A stretch of DNA of 64,000 nucleotides from Streptomyces celluloflavus (GTDB lineage: Bacteria; Actinomycetota; Actinomycetes; Streptomycetales; Streptomycetaceae). A program made the translations under genes and the position numbers. Where the stretch lies: positions 124,001-188,000 of the forward strand of contig JOEL01000020.1 of the NCBI GenBank assembly GCA_000720995.1, read 5' to 3'. Below, in pieces: positions 33,620 to 43,078 of the stretch (positions are counted from its first letter, which is position 1; each line of letters begins with the position of its first letter). The notes under the pieces are model-generated. The model searched no databases, was not told the origin of the DNA, and was given only the letters and a program-made list of their open reading frames with translations.

Positions 33620-35299
33620 TCAGTGGCCGCGCAGCTTGGCGGCCCGGCGGTACGCGAGAGCCAGCAGCGCGGCCGTCAGCAGCACGGACGTCAGCGCGAA
33701 CGCGGCCACCGCACCGGCCGCGAAACCGTGCGCGAGGAGCGAGCCGACCGCGATGGCCAGCGTGGTGACCGAGATCAGCGGGGCCAGTACGTACCAGACC
33801 AGGAAGACCAGGAAGCCGGGGTCGCCCATGGGCGTCGGGACGCCCAGGAACAGCAGCTCCGTCCGCACCGGGCCGCGCACCGCCGACAGCACCGCCGCCG
33901 CCGCGAACGGCACCGCGCACAGCGGCATCACCACCAGCGCCCACGCCCCGCCCTGGAACGCGAACGGCACCGCCGCGAGCAGCGCCAGCACCGCGCCCAG
34001 CGCCGCGGGCACGATCGCGTGCTGCACCATCAGCGTCGCGAAGCGGAACGGCGACCACGCCGAGCGCCGCAGATCGTCCCCCTCCAGCCGGGCCGGTTCC
34101 GCCAGCGCACCGACCGCCACATAGCCGAGCACCAGCGCCACGACCACCGCGATCGTCCGCGCCGCGCCGTCGGCCCGGACCCCGAGCGCGGCCACCGCGG
34201 CGGCGAGGACCGTCCACAGCGCGGCACCGCCGACCCGGCCCGGCGCGCGCAGCAGGGCCACCGCGTCCCGCCACACCACCACCAGATACCTGCCGCGCGG
34301 CATCGGCAGCCGCCGCCGCGCCCCGGCGCCGCGGTCGCCCAGCGCCTCGGACACCGCCAGCTTCGCGGCCCGCAGCTCCACCGACCAGAGCACAGAGGAG
34401 ACCGTCGCCGCGGTCGCCGCGCGGGTCCGCAACTGCGCGTTGCGGACCGCCGGGACCCTGCGGTACGCGGCCGTCAGCGCACCCGCGGTGAGGACCACCA
34501 GCAGGACGAGCGCGGCGAGGTGGCCGGGCGCGGAGCCGCCCGCGGTGTGGACGACCGGCTGCGCGGCCCACCCCCACGGCCCGGACCACAGTTCGATCTG
34601 CTCCACCACCGGGAGCCGGTGCCCGGACCACGCCCACACCGTCTGACCGGCCACCGCCATCAGCAGCAGCACCCCGTACGGCGTCAACGCCCGTACCCGG
34701 CGGGCGAGTCGGGGCCTGCTCTCGACCTGCGTCGCGAGCGCCACCGCCAGCAGCGGCAGACAGATGCCCGCGGGCAGGCACTCGGCGAGGGCGGCGCCCA
34801 GCGGCGACAGCCCGGTGATGCGCAGCAGCAGGGCCCCGGCCACCGCGGCCAACGCCCCGGCGAGCAGCGCGAGCCCGGCCGTCAGCCGGAACCACGGGCG
34901 CAGCACCCTGCCCCGGTCGACCGGCTGGTCCAGCAGCCACGCCGCGTCCGGCCCCGGTACGACGACCGGGCCGCGCCACAGCGCGTCCCGCGCGGCGAGC
35001 AGGGCCGCAGCGAGGGCGAGGAAGACCAGCGCGCCCGGGAGCGCGCGGCCGATCGCGGCGCCGGTGTCACCGTGCAGCGCGTCGTGGTGGAGATGCTGGG
35101 CGAAGCGGTAGACGAACGTGGAACCGTACCCGGCGGCGAGCAGCAGCACGGTGTAGAGGACGACGGCCAGATCGCGGTGGCGCTGCCGGCGGTGCCGGCG
35201 GCGCCTGGTGCGCAGCCAGCGCAGCGTCTCGGGGGTGCGGTCGTCGTCCTCGGCCGTCCAGGCCGCATCGTCGGCCACCAGGGGCGGTGCCTGGCTCAT
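33620..35299 (-). CDS. ABC exporter membrane protein (DUF6297-like)
   Basis: A 559-residue integral membrane protein. About twelve hydrophobic segments are visible, for example LAVVLYTVLLLAAGYGSTFVY, ALVFLALAAALLAARDAL, and the C-terminal GFAAGAVAAFALTSVLLTAALLAL. It begins with an acidic then strongly basic N-terminal tail (LRTRRRRHRRQRHRD). Its start codon overlaps the end of the ATPase gene by 4 bases (ATGA), so the two make an ABC transporter. The family is common in actinomycetes and its cargo is unknown; I infer the DUF6297 name from the layout. Confidence 0.82.
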   Translation of the reverse strand: MSQAPPLVADDAAWTAEDDDRTPETLRWLRTRRRRHRRQRHRDLAVVLYTVLLLAAGYGSTFVYRFAQHLHHDALHGDTGAAIGRALPGALVFLALAAALLAARDALWRGPVVVPGPDAAWLLDQPVDRGRVLRPWFRLTAGLALLAGALAAVAGALLLRITGLSPLGAALAECLPAGICLPLLAVALATQVESRPRLARRVRALTPYGVLLLMAVAGQTVWAWSGHRLPVVEQIELWSGPWGWAAQPVVHTAGGSAPGHLAALVLLVVLTAGALTAAYRRVPAVRNAQLRTRAATAATVSSVLWSVELRAAKLAVSEALGDRGAGARRRLPMPRGRYLVVVWRDAVALLRAPGRVGGAALWTVLAAAVAALGVRADGAARTIAVVVALVLGYVAVGALAEPARLEGDDLRRSAWSPFRFATLMVQHAIVPAALGAVLALLAAVPFAFQGGAWALVVMPLCAVPFAAAAVLSAVRGPVRTELLFLGVPTPMGDPGFLVFLVWYVLAPLISVTTLAIAVGSLLAHGFAAGAVAAFALTSVLLTAALLALAYRRAAKLRGH

Positions 35300-36012
35300 C
35301 CGCGCCCGCCGAGCCGGGCGAGCACCTCGGCGGGCGGGCCGGCCGCGATCACCGCACCGTCCTCCAGGGCCACCATCCGGTCGGCCACCGCCTCGGCGAG
35401 CTCGGCCTGATGGGTGGCGATCAGCACCGCGACGCCGTCCTTCTTCTCGGCGATCAGCAACTCGGCCAGCCGGCGCCGGGAGTCGGGGTCCAGCCGCTGC
35501 TCGGGCTCGTCCAGCACGAGCAGGTCGCGCGGCCGGACCAGGGCGGCGGCGAGCAGCAGGGACTGCAACTGCCCGGAGGAGAGCGAGGCGGGCAGCGCGT
35601 TCGCGTGCCCGGCGAGGCGGCGGTCGGCCAGTACCTGGTCGATCCAGGCGTCCGCGTCGTCCACGGCGTGCGCCACCGTGATCAGTTCGAGGTGCTCGCG
35701 GACCGTCAGGTCCGGGTAGCAGGCGACGGTGTCGCCGACGACCGCGACCCGGGCCCGTACCTCGGGATCGTCCTCGTCGATCTTCTTGCCGTCGAACAGC
35801 GCGGTGCCGCCGGTCGGTTCGTCCCGGCCGCTGGCGATCCGCAGCAGGGTGGACTTGCCGGAGCCGTTGTGCCCGAACAGCGCGGTGCAGGTGCCCGCCC
35901 GGACGTCCAGGTCCAGCGGGAGCAGCGCCCGCCGCTCGCCGTACGTGCGGCTGATCCTCCGCAGCTGGAGCAGCGGGCGGCCGGTGCCGCCGCCGTCGAT
36001 GGTGCTGGGCAT
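35296..36012 (-). CDS. ABC transporter ATP-binding protein
   Basis: A 238-residue ATPase subunit. Walker A is GHNGSGKST (residues 47-55), the signature is LSSGQLQSL, Walker B LLVLDEPEQ and the switch His is in IATHQAEL. The Q-loop region VGDTVACYPDLT is atypical in lacking an obvious Gln. I chose ATG at 36012 because GGAGG lies 6 bases upstream; the open frame to 36231 is not coding-like. Coupled by an ATGA overlap to the membrane subunit. Confidence 0.93.
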   Translation of the reverse strand: MPSTIDGGGTGRPLLQLRRISRTYGERRALLPLDLDVRAGTCTALFGHNGSGKSTLLRIASGRDEPTGGTALFDGKKIDEDDPEVRARVAVVGDTVACYPDLTVREHLELITVAHAVDDADAWIDQVLADRRLAGHANALPASLSSGQLQSLLLAAALVRPRDLLVLDEPEQRLDPDSRRRLAELLIAEKKDGVAVLIATHQAELAEAVADRMVALEDGAVIAAGPPAEVLARLGGRG

Positions 36013-36282
36013 TCGACCTCCGAGGCGCACGAACCGTCGACCGACCCTAACGCGCGGGCGGTACGGTCCCCCGGGCGGGCCCGCCCGGTCTCGTACAGGT
36101 GAGCGAGCGGCTGCGCCGTACGGCCCGCCCGTGCCCCGCCGCGGCGTGCCGGGCCCCCACCGCCACCCTCGCCTGACGTGTCGTCCCCCGCCGCCACCCC
36201 CGTGATCTGCCAAGGTGGTCGAGGCCGTCAATCATGTGATGGGCCCACCATCGACCTGCCGACGTGGCGTGTGGAGGTACGG

Positions 36283-37506
36283 ATGCAGCGGACCGCACCG
36301 GACCCGCAGCGGGAGCCGGAGCCGGGGTCGGGGTCGCCGGCGGGCCTGCCGGTCCTCCCGGAACTCGCCGCCCGCCTCGCCGCGGCCGCCGGCCGCACCG
36401 CGCCGGAACCCCCCGGCGGCGGACCGCCGCTGCGCTCCGCCGCCTGCGGCTACTGGGAACGCCGCGGCCTGTTCACCGCCGCCGACCGGGTACTCGCCGC
36501 CCCCGGGACGGCCGCCCTCCTCCTGGCCCTGTACGCCGCGGCCGACGGCGCCGTCCTGCTCCCGCGCCCCTGCGCCGAGGAGTACGCGCCCCCCGCCCAC
36601 CTGCTCGGACTGCCGGTACACCGCGCGCCGGTACCGGCCGAATCCGGCGGTGTGCCCGATCCGTTCGCCCTGCTGGAGACCGTGCGCCGGGCCCGGCTGC
36701 ACGGCGAGACCCCGCGGGTGCTCGTACTGTCCGTCGCCGACGACCCGACCGGCACCTGCCCGCCGCCCGAGCAACTGCACGAGGTCTGCGAGGCGGCGGC
36801 GGGGGAGGGGCTCTGGGTCATCAGCGACGAATCGCGCCGCGATCTGCTGCACGACCCGCATGACACGGTGCTGCTCAGCCCCGCCGAGATACTGCCCGCG
36901 GAGGTCGTGGTCCTCTCCGACCTGCGGGCCGCGCTGGTCCCCGCCTCCTGGCCCGTCGCGCTCGCCCGCTTCCCGGCCACCGACCGCGGCGCCGCGCTGC
37001 GCTCCGCGACGCTGGCCGCGCTCACCGCCCTGCACGCCCCGCTCGCCGGACCGGTCGCCTGCGCCGTCACCCACGCACTCGGCGAACCGGAGTCCGTACG
37101 CGCCAGGACCGCCACCGCGGCCCGGGTGCACGGCGCGCTCGCCGCGGCGCTGCACCACACCCTCACGGCGGCCGGCGCGCTCTGCCGCCCGCCGCACTCC
37201 GGCAGCCACCTCTACGCCGACCTCGACCCGCTGCGCCGGCCCCTCGCGGCCCGCGGTATCACCGAATCGGCCGCGCTGGAACGGGAGTTGGCGCCCTGGT
37301 CCGCGCGCGGCGGGCACCGCTTCGGGGACGATCCGGGGGCCCTGCGGGTGCGGCTGGGCGCCGAGGCGCTGCTCGGCGCCGGCACCCAGCTGCGCCAACG
37401 TGTCCTGGACGCCCCCGACCCGCTCGCCCTCCCGCACGTCAGGGAGGCGCTGACCACGCTCGCGCGCGAGCTGGCCGCGCTCACGGAGCCGGCGGGGGGT
37501 GGTTGA
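36283..37506 (+). CDS. Aminotransferase class I/II-fold protein lacking the PLP lysine
   Basis: A 407-residue protein with the fold-type I aminotransferase layout: GYWERRGLFTAADRVLAAPGTAALLLALYAA, ADDPTGTCPPPEQLHEV, WVISDESRRDLLHDP, then VVVLSDLRAALVPASWPVALARF. In active enzymes these are N-P-T-G, D-E-x-Y and S-K-x-x-x-x-P-G-x-R-x-G. Here the Asn is Asp, the Tyr is Arg, and the Schiff-base Lys position reads DLR with no Lys. It is therefore probably not a PLP transaminase. ATG at 36283 has GGAGG upstream. It is followed by an MBL-fold gene on the same strand. Confidence 0.75.
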   Translation: MQRTAPDPQREPEPGSGSPAGLPVLPELAARLAAAAGRTAPEPPGGGPPLRSAACGYWERRGLFTAADRVLAAPGTAALLLALYAAADGAVLLPRPCAEEYAPPAHLLGLPVHRAPVPAESGGVPDPFALLETVRRARLHGETPRVLVLSVADDPTGTCPPPEQLHEVCEAAAGEGLWVISDESRRDLLHDPHDTVLLSPAEILPAEVVVLSDLRAALVPASWPVALARFPATDRGAALRSATLAALTALHAPLAGPVACAVTHALGEPESVRARTATAARVHGALAAALHHTLTAAGALCRPPHSGSHLYADLDPLRRPLAARGITESAALERELAPWSARGGHRFGDDPGALRVRLGAEALLGAGTQLRQRVLDAPDPLALPHVREALTTLARELAALTEPAGGG

Positions 37507-37720
37507 TCAGCCGTTCGCCGTCAGCCGTCAGCCGTCAGCCGTTCGCCGTCCGTTGCCCGTCGCGCCCCGCCCGTTGCCGGTCGCCCGCCGCCCCCCGTGC
37601 CCGCCCGGGTACGTGTCCGCCCATCGAACGGAACCCGCCCCGGCCCGTCCCGGAACCGCTCCCCGCCCGCCCCGGGTCTGTCCCCGAATCCCGGTTCTGT
37701 CCACCGAATGGAGCCCCTCG

Positions 37721-39160
37721 ATGACCGAACAGACCGAGCGCTCCCGCACCGAACGCTCCCTCGCCGAGCCCGCCGCCGCCGAGCGCCTTCCGTACGCCGA
37801 GCCGGGCCATGGCGCCGGGCCGAGCGGGGGAGAGGGCGGCGGGGGGAGCGGCGGGCCGGCCCCGGACCGGTCGGGCGAATCGGATCGGCCGGACCATCCG
37901 GCCCAGTTGGACCGGATGAGTCAGGCGGGTCAGGCGAATCAGGCGGATCGGGTGGGGCAGCCGGCCGGCGGGAACGGTGTCGCGGCCATGAGTGTGGCGG
38001 CGCCGTCGCCGGACGCGGCGGCCGCCGGTGACGGCGCCGCTCTGGAGGTCCTCGACGGCACGGTGGTCCCGGGGGACTCCCCGAACCCGCCCGCCGCCAC
38101 CGTCCCCCTCGCCGCCACCGTCCCCACGGGCCCCCGCGCCCCCGACGAGCTGGTGGAGCCGCGGCCCGCCCCGCCGCCGCTCCCCGAACCGCGCCCCCTG
38201 GGGGAGACCCGCAGCTGGCCGCGGGACTTCACGGACCGGCTGACCGCGCCGCTGCCCGGTGTCCGCGCGCTGGCCAGGATCGCCCGGGACGGCAAACTGC
38301 GCCCGGCCCCCGAGGCGCTCCGGGAGATCCCGCAGCTCCCCTTCGAACCCGGCCCGCTGCCGGCCGCCGGCACCACGGACACCGCCCTCACCTGGGCCGG
38401 GCACGCCAGCTGGGTGATCCGGACCGGCGGCCTGACCGTGCTGACCGACCCCGTCTGGTCCCGCAAGATCCTCGGCACGCCCGCCCGGGTCACCCCGGTC
38501 GGCGTCCGCTGGGAGGATCTCCCGCCGGTCGACGCGGTCGTCATCAGCCACAACCACTACGACCACCTGGACGCCCCCACCCTCAGACGGCTGCCCCGGC
38601 ACACGCCCCTCTTCCTCCCCGCCGGCCTCGCCCCCTGGGCCCGCCGCCGCGGCTTCACCGAGGTCACCGAGCTCGACTGGTGGGAGGCGGCCGAACTGCC
38701 CGGCCCCGCGGGCCCCGTACGTTTCGACTTCGTCCCGGCCCACCACTGGAGCAAACGGACGCTGACCGACACCTGCCGCTCCCTGTGGGGCGGTTGGGTG
38801 CTCACCGCGCCGGGCGGACGGCGGATCCACTTCGCCGGGGACACCGGCTACGGCCACTGGTTCGAGGAGATCGGCCACCGCTACCCCGGTATCGACCTGG
38901 CCCTGCTGCCCATCGGCGCGTACGACCCGCGCTGGATGCTGCGGCCGGTGCACACCGACCCCGAGGAGGCCGTCCGGGCCTGCCAGGACCTCGGCGCCCG
39001 GGTCCTGGTCCCGATGCACTGGTCGACGTTCCTGCTCTCCGCCGAACCGCCCCTGGAACCACTGCACCGCGTCCGCGCCGCCTGGGCCGCCACGGGCCGT
39101 CCCCGCGCGGACCTCTGGGATCTGCCGGTCGGCGCGTCCCGCGTGCTCGGCGAGGACTGA
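37721..39160 (+). CDS. MBL-fold metallohydrolase (NAPE-PLD/UlaG-like) with long disordered N-terminus
   Basis: A 479-residue protein. The first ~190 residues are low-complexity, rich in Gly, Pro, Ala and acidic residues, and probably disordered. The metallo-beta-lactamase domain follows: WAGHASWVIRTGGLTVLTDPVWS, ISHNHYDHLD (metal motif HxHxDH), PAHHWSKR, FAGDTGYG and the last His in VPMHWSTF. This matches the family of N-acyl-phosphatidylethanolamine phospholipase D-like hydrolases, which cut phosphodiesters in membrane lipids or small molecules. ATG at 37721 has GGAG upstream; the spacer 37507-37720 contains short GCCGTCA repeats that give spurious open frames. Confidence 0.88.
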   Translation: MTEQTERSRTERSLAEPAAAERLPYAEPGHGAGPSGGEGGGGSGGPAPDRSGESDRPDHPAQLDRMSQAGQANQADRVGQPAGGNGVAAMSVAAPSPDAAAAGDGAALEVLDGTVVPGDSPNPPAATVPLAATVPTGPRAPDELVEPRPAPPPLPEPRPLGETRSWPRDFTDRLTAPLPGVRALARIARDGKLRPAPEALREIPQLPFEPGPLPAAGTTDTALTWAGHASWVIRTGGLTVLTDPVWSRKILGTPARVTPVGVRWEDLPPVDAVVISHNHYDHLDAPTLRRLPRHTPLFLPAGLAPWARRRGFTEVTELDWWEAAELPGPAGPVRFDFVPAHHWSKRTLTDTCRSLWGGWVLTAPGGRRIHFAGDTGYGHWFEEIGHRYPGIDLALLPIGAYDPRWMLRPVHTDPEEAVRACQDLGARVLVPMHWSTFLLSAEPPLEPLHRVRAAWAATGRPRADLWDLPVGASRVLGED

Positions 39161-39206
39161 GCGGGGGAGCGGGAAGGGGAGGCCGGGGTGCCGGTCCGGC
39201 CCCGTG

Positions 39207-39854
39207 CTACGCCTGCTCGCCGCCGCTGTCGTCGCGGCCTGCCGGCCGCAGGCGCCGCCAGAGGGCGGGGGCCACGCTGATCAGTACGGTCAGGGCGACC
39301 GCCGCGACCACCCCCTGCCACGGTTCACGGAACAGCGAGCCGCCCAGCAGCCCGACGAGCTGATACGTCGCGGCCCACGCCAGGCAGGCCGGAATGTCGC
39401 CGCGGACGAACCGGCGCAGCGGCATCTTCGAGAGCAGACACGCGAGCATGACCGGGATGCGGCCGGCCGGCACCAGCCGCGACAGCACCAGTACCAGGAC
39501 CCCGTGCTCCCGCAGTTTGTGCTGTGCCTGCGCCAGCCGCTCCGGCGCGGCGTGCGTGCGCAGCCGCGCCAGCCAGCGCGAGCCGCCCCGGGAGCGCACA
39601 CCGCGCTGCCCGAGCCAGTACAGCCCCATGTCGCCCAGGAGCGCCGCGAACGACGCGACCCCGAACACGATCAGCAGCGCGAACGGCGACGTCTGGTGGA
39701 AGGCCACCACCGCCGCCGAGCTGACCACCGCCCCCGTCGGCACCACCGGCACCAAGGACCCCAGGACGACCAGCAGAAAGAGCGAGGGATAGCCCACCGC
39801 CTGCTGCGTCGACTCCGGTGGCACGCTCACCATCAGCTCGCCGACGAGCGTCAT
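39207..39854 (-). CDS. DedA/VTT-family membrane protein
   Basis: A 215-residue protein with about five hydrophobic segments. The DedA landmarks are GDMGLYWLGQRGVR, the basic amphipathic region and the F/Y-x-x-x-R-x-x-P-x-x-R-like LVLVLSRLVPAGRIPVMLACLLSKM. DedA proteins are undecaprenyl-phosphate or phospholipid transporters of the inner membrane. It overlaps the upstream MBL gene by 4 bases (ATGA), so the two form a translationally coupled pair. Confidence 0.9.
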   Translation of the reverse strand: MTLVGELMVSVPPESTQQAVGYPSLFLLVVLGSLVPVVPTGAVVSSAAVVAFHQTSPFALLIVFGVASFAALLGDMGLYWLGQRGVRSRGGSRWLARLRTHAAPERLAQAQHKLREHGVLVLVLSRLVPAGRIPVMLACLLSKMPLRRFVRGDIPACLAWAATYQLVGLLGGSLFREPWQGVVAAVALTVLISVAPALWRRLRPAGRDDSGGEQA

Positions 39855-40633
39855 CGCGCGACCACCGGCCGTACGGACTCGCCGTGTCCGAGCCGGTAGA
39901 CCGTCACCTCCGGCGCGACCAGGGCCAGCCGTTGCTCGAACTCCCGCCCGGGAGCGTGGAATTCCCTCGGCCGTACGGCGGCCATACCGATCGGCCAGTA
40001 CGTGCCGTAGTGCACGGGGACGGCGCAGGCCGGTGCCAGCCGGGCCGCCGCCTCGGCGGCCCGGCGCGCGTCGAGATGGCCGGGCCCGAGGAACGGCCCC
40101 CAGCCGCCCACCGGCAGCAGCGCCGTCTCGCACGGTCCGACCTCGTCGGCCATCCCGTCGAAGAGCCCGGTGTCACCCGCGAAGTACGTCCGCGCCGCGC
40201 CGTGGATCACATAGCCGAGCGCGGGGACCCGCTGCGGCCCGTACGGCAGCCGCCGCCCGTCGTGCGCCGCGTGCACCGCCCGTACGGTCAGCGCACCGGC
40301 CGCGACCTCGTCGCCCGGCCGCACCTCGGTCACCCGCAGCCGCCGGGCCCCGGCCACCCGGCGCAGTCCCGGTACGGCGTCCGGTGCCCCGCGCGGCACC
40401 ACCAGCCGCGTCCCGGGCGCGAGCCGGGCCAGCGAGGCGGGGTGCAGATGGTCGGCGTGCAGATGGGAGACGAGTACGAGGTCGGCCCGTGCGGCCTCCG
40501 GCGGCGGCAGTGCGCCCCGCCGGCGCCGCAGATGCGCCAGCCGACGGGTGAACAGCGGGTCGGTCAGCACCCGTACACCGGAGTCCTCGACCGTCACGGT
40601 GGCATGTCCCCACCAGGTGACCTCCACCGACAC
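39851..40633 (-). CDS. MBL-fold metallohydrolase (UlaG-like)
   Basis: A 260-residue metallo-beta-lactamase-fold protein: TWWGHATVTVEDSGVRVLTDPLF, VSHLHADHLHPASL (metal motif HxHxDH), VHAAHDG, FAGDTGLFDG and VPVHYGTYW. The start is GTG at 40633 with GGGAGG 6 bases upstream; GTG two codons later is an alternative. It is the first gene of a pair with DedA. Together they suggest a lipid or phosphodiester substrate at the membrane, which is inference. Confidence 0.88.
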   Translation of the reverse strand: MSVEVTWWGHATVTVEDSGVRVLTDPLFTRRLAHLRRRRGALPPPEAARADLVLVSHLHADHLHPASLARLAPGTRLVVPRGAPDAVPGLRRVAGARRLRVTEVRPGDEVAAGALTVRAVHAAHDGRRLPYGPQRVPALGYVIHGAARTYFAGDTGLFDGMADEVGPCETALLPVGGWGPFLGPGHLDARRAAEAAARLAPACAVPVHYGTYWPIGMAAVRPREFHAPGREFEQRLALVAPEVTVYRLGHGESVRPVVAR

Positions 40634-40800
40634 CGATGACCTCCCGATCCGTCGCCCCGTTCCGGGCGCGCTCTGCCGATCCTCCACCATCCGCCCGGAT
40701 CCGCGAGCGCCGGGGCCCGCGGGTCCGGCATCTCGCGGCGCCACAGGGGGAATGGGGCATTTCGGATATCCGGGTGCACAAGTGGCTGACCAGGCGGGCT

Positions 40801-42993
40801 ATGACACGCTGGACGGCGATGTCCGCGGCCGGTGCGGGCCGGAGCGGGAGGCGGGGCGGCGTGCGGACGCGGTGGCGAACACGGGGCGGTGCCCTGCTGC
40901 GGGTGCTCGCGGTCTGGCTGGTCTCCTCGTGCACCCTGCTCGTGCTCGCCGCCCTGCTGCCCGACTTCCGGCTGCGGGCCGCGGGCGGCACCGGCATCAC
41001 GGACGCGGCCGTCACCGCGGCCCTGGGAGCCGGGGCGTTCGGCCTGCTCAGCGCCCTGGTGTGGCCACTGCTCGTGCGCGCCCTGCTGCTGGTGCCCGCG
41101 TTCGTCCTCGGCCTGCTGGTCTTCTTCCTCAACGGTTCCCTGCTGCTGCTCGCCCTCGACCTGACCCCCGACGCCGGTCGGGCCGCCCCGGAGACCGCGG
41201 TGATCGTCGCGGCCGCGATGTCCGCGACCTCCTCGGCCACCTCCGCCTTCCTCGCGGTGCGCGACGACGAGGCGTACCACCGCCGGCTGGTGCGGCTGGC
41301 GGGCCGCCGCGCCCGGCGCGCCGCCCGCGGCCCGGACACCCCCGGCACGCTCTTCCTCCAGCTCGACGGCGTCGGCCACGATCTGCTGCGGGAGGCGACC
41401 GGTGGCGACCACCCGCTGATGCCGACCGTCGCCCGCTGGCGGGGCGGCAGCCACCGCCTCACCCCCTGGCGCACGGACTGGTCCAGCCAGACCGGCGCCA
41501 GCCAGCTCGGCATCCTGCACGGCAGCAACGAGGATCTGCCCGCCTTCCGCTGGTACGAGAAGGAGACCGGCGCGCTCGTCGTCAGCAACCGGCCCACCAG
41601 CGCCGCCGAACTCCAGCGCCGCGCCGTCGAGCGCACCGGCGACCGCGGACTGCTCGCCCACGACGGCGCCAGCCGCGGCAACCTCTTCAGCGGCGGCGCC
41701 GAGCAGGTCGCCCTGGTCATGTCGGTGGCGGCCCGCCGCGGCCGGTACAACCGCTCCCGCGCCGGCTACTTCGCGTACTTCTCCGACCCGGCCAACGCGA
41801 CCCGCACGGCCGTCTCCTTCGTCGCCGAGGTCGTCCGCGAGATCGTCCAGGCGTTGCGCACCCGCTTCCGGCGCGAGCTGCCGCGGGTCAAACGGGGCGG
41901 CCTCTACCCCGTCATCCGGGCCTTCGCGACCGTCGTCGAACGCGATGTGGTGGTCGCGGCCGTCATCGGCGACATGCTCGCCGGCCGGACCGCCGTCTAC
42001 GCCGACCTGGTCGCGTACGACGAAGTGGCCCACCACTCCGGGCCGCGCCACCGCGACACCCACCAGGTGCTGCGCCGCCTCGACCGGTCCCTCGCGCTGA
42101 TCGAGCGGGCCGCCCGCCACGCCCCGCGCCCGTACCGCGTCGTGCTCCTCTCCGACCACGGCCAGAGCCCCGGCGCGACCTTCCTGGAGCACTACGGGCT
42201 GAGCCTGGGCGATCTCGTCCGGGCCGGGTGCGGGCTGCCGGTGCCGCGGCGGGCCGGGCGGACGCCGAGCGGGGCCGAGGCCAGGGAGGCGGCCCGCGCC
42301 GCGCTGCACCGTCCGGAGGGGGCGGCGGGGGACGGCTCCCCGGACTCGGCGGGGCCGTCCGCGGCGGCGGCGCACCCGATCGTGCTGGCCTCCGGCAATC
42401 TGGGCCTGGTCTCCTTTCCCGAGGTGCCCGGCCGGATCACCCGCGAGGAACTGGACCGCAGGCACCCCGCACTGCTCGCCACCCTCGCCAATCACCCCGG
42501 TATCGGCTTCCTGCTCGTCCGCTCCGCGGCACACGGCGCCGTGGTGCTCGGCCCGGCCGGCGCCGAGCACCACCTCGACACCGGCCGGATCGTCGGCGCC
42601 GACCCGCTCGCGGCGTTCGGCGACGGCGCGGCCGACGCGGTGCGCCGCACCGACCGCTTTCCGCACGTCGCCGACCTCATGGTCAATTCCGCCTACGACC
42701 CGCGGACCGGGGCGGTGCACGCCTTCGAGGAGCAGATCGGCTCGCACGGCGGGCTGGGCGGTGCGCAGAGCGAGGCGTTCCTGCTGTGGCCCGCGGAGCT
42801 GACGCCGCCGGCCCCGGACGGCGAGCCGCTGACCGGCGCCGAGCAGGTGCACCGGGTGCTGCGGCGCTGGCTGCGAGAGGCGGACGGGCCGCAGCAGCCC
42901 CTCGAAGCCGAGGTGGACGAAATGCGGCATGAAGCGGCCGAACCAGGAGCTTTTTCGTCGCAGAGGCGTACCACACAGGACAAAACTCGTTGA
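40801..42993 (+). CDS. Holin-like membrane domain fused to an alkaline-phosphatase-superfamily phosphodiesterase
   Basis: A 730-residue protein. The N-terminal ~130 residues carry four hydrophobic segments (LLRVLAVWLVSSCTLLVLAALLPDF, then an Ala/Leu run ending in FVLGLLVFFLNGSLLLLALDL), matching the mycobacteriophage-holin-like family. The remainder is a type I phosphodiesterase/nucleotide pyrophosphatase: FLQLDGVGHDLL (metal Asp), WSSQTGASQLG (nucleophile region, Thr/Ser), YDEVAHHSG and LLSDHGQSPG. The start is uncertain: ATG at 40801 or 40819 fits best, because earlier codons in the same frame crowd the promoter of the divergent MBL gene. It is not evidence of a prophage. Confidence 0.85.
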   Translation: MTRWTAMSAAGAGRSGRRGGVRTRWRTRGGALLRVLAVWLVSSCTLLVLAALLPDFRLRAAGGTGITDAAVTAALGAGAFGLLSALVWPLLVRALLLVPAFVLGLLVFFLNGSLLLLALDLTPDAGRAAPETAVIVAAAMSATSSATSAFLAVRDDEAYHRRLVRLAGRRARRAARGPDTPGTLFLQLDGVGHDLLREATGGDHPLMPTVARWRGGSHRLTPWRTDWSSQTGASQLGILHGSNEDLPAFRWYEKETGALVVSNRPTSAAELQRRAVERTGDRGLLAHDGASRGNLFSGGAEQVALVMSVAARRGRYNRSRAGYFAYFSDPANATRTAVSFVAEVVREIVQALRTRFRRELPRVKRGGLYPVIRAFATVVERDVVVAAVIGDMLAGRTAVYADLVAYDEVAHHSGPRHRDTHQVLRRLDRSLALIERAARHAPRPYRVVLLSDHGQSPGATFLEHYGLSLGDLVRAGCGLPVPRRAGRTPSGAEAREAARAALHRPEGAAGDGSPDSAGPSAAAAHPIVLASGNLGLVSFPEVPGRITREELDRRHPALLATLANHPGIGFLLVRSAAHGAVVLGPAGAEHHLDTGRIVGADPLAAFGDGAADAVRRTDRFPHVADLMVNSAYDPRTGAVHAFEEQIGSHGGLGGAQSEAFLLWPAELTPPAPDGEPLTGAEQVHRVLRRWLREADGPQQPLEAEVDEMRHEAAEPGAFSSQRRTTQDKTR

Positions 42994-43078
42994 TTTTGGT
43001 GCAAGGGCACCGGTCGCCGACGATATGCAGTCGTCCGGCAATCCCGGGCGTTCAGCACGACGAGAGGCCCACCACGCC

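Noticed and set aside
37503-37560. Short repeats of GCCGTCA ahead of the MBL gene.
   Set aside because: Simple-sequence run in a non-coding spacer, no symmetrical or regulatory structure.
39161-39206. Terminator between the MBL and DedA genes.
   Set aside because: Only a 6-bp stem (GGCCGG/CCGGCC) with a 9-nt loop, common by chance in this base composition.
40801-41200. Prophage, because of the holin-like domain.
   Set aside because: It is a fusion to a phosphodiesterase in an otherwise ordinary metabolic neighbourhood; no phage structural or integration genes are present.
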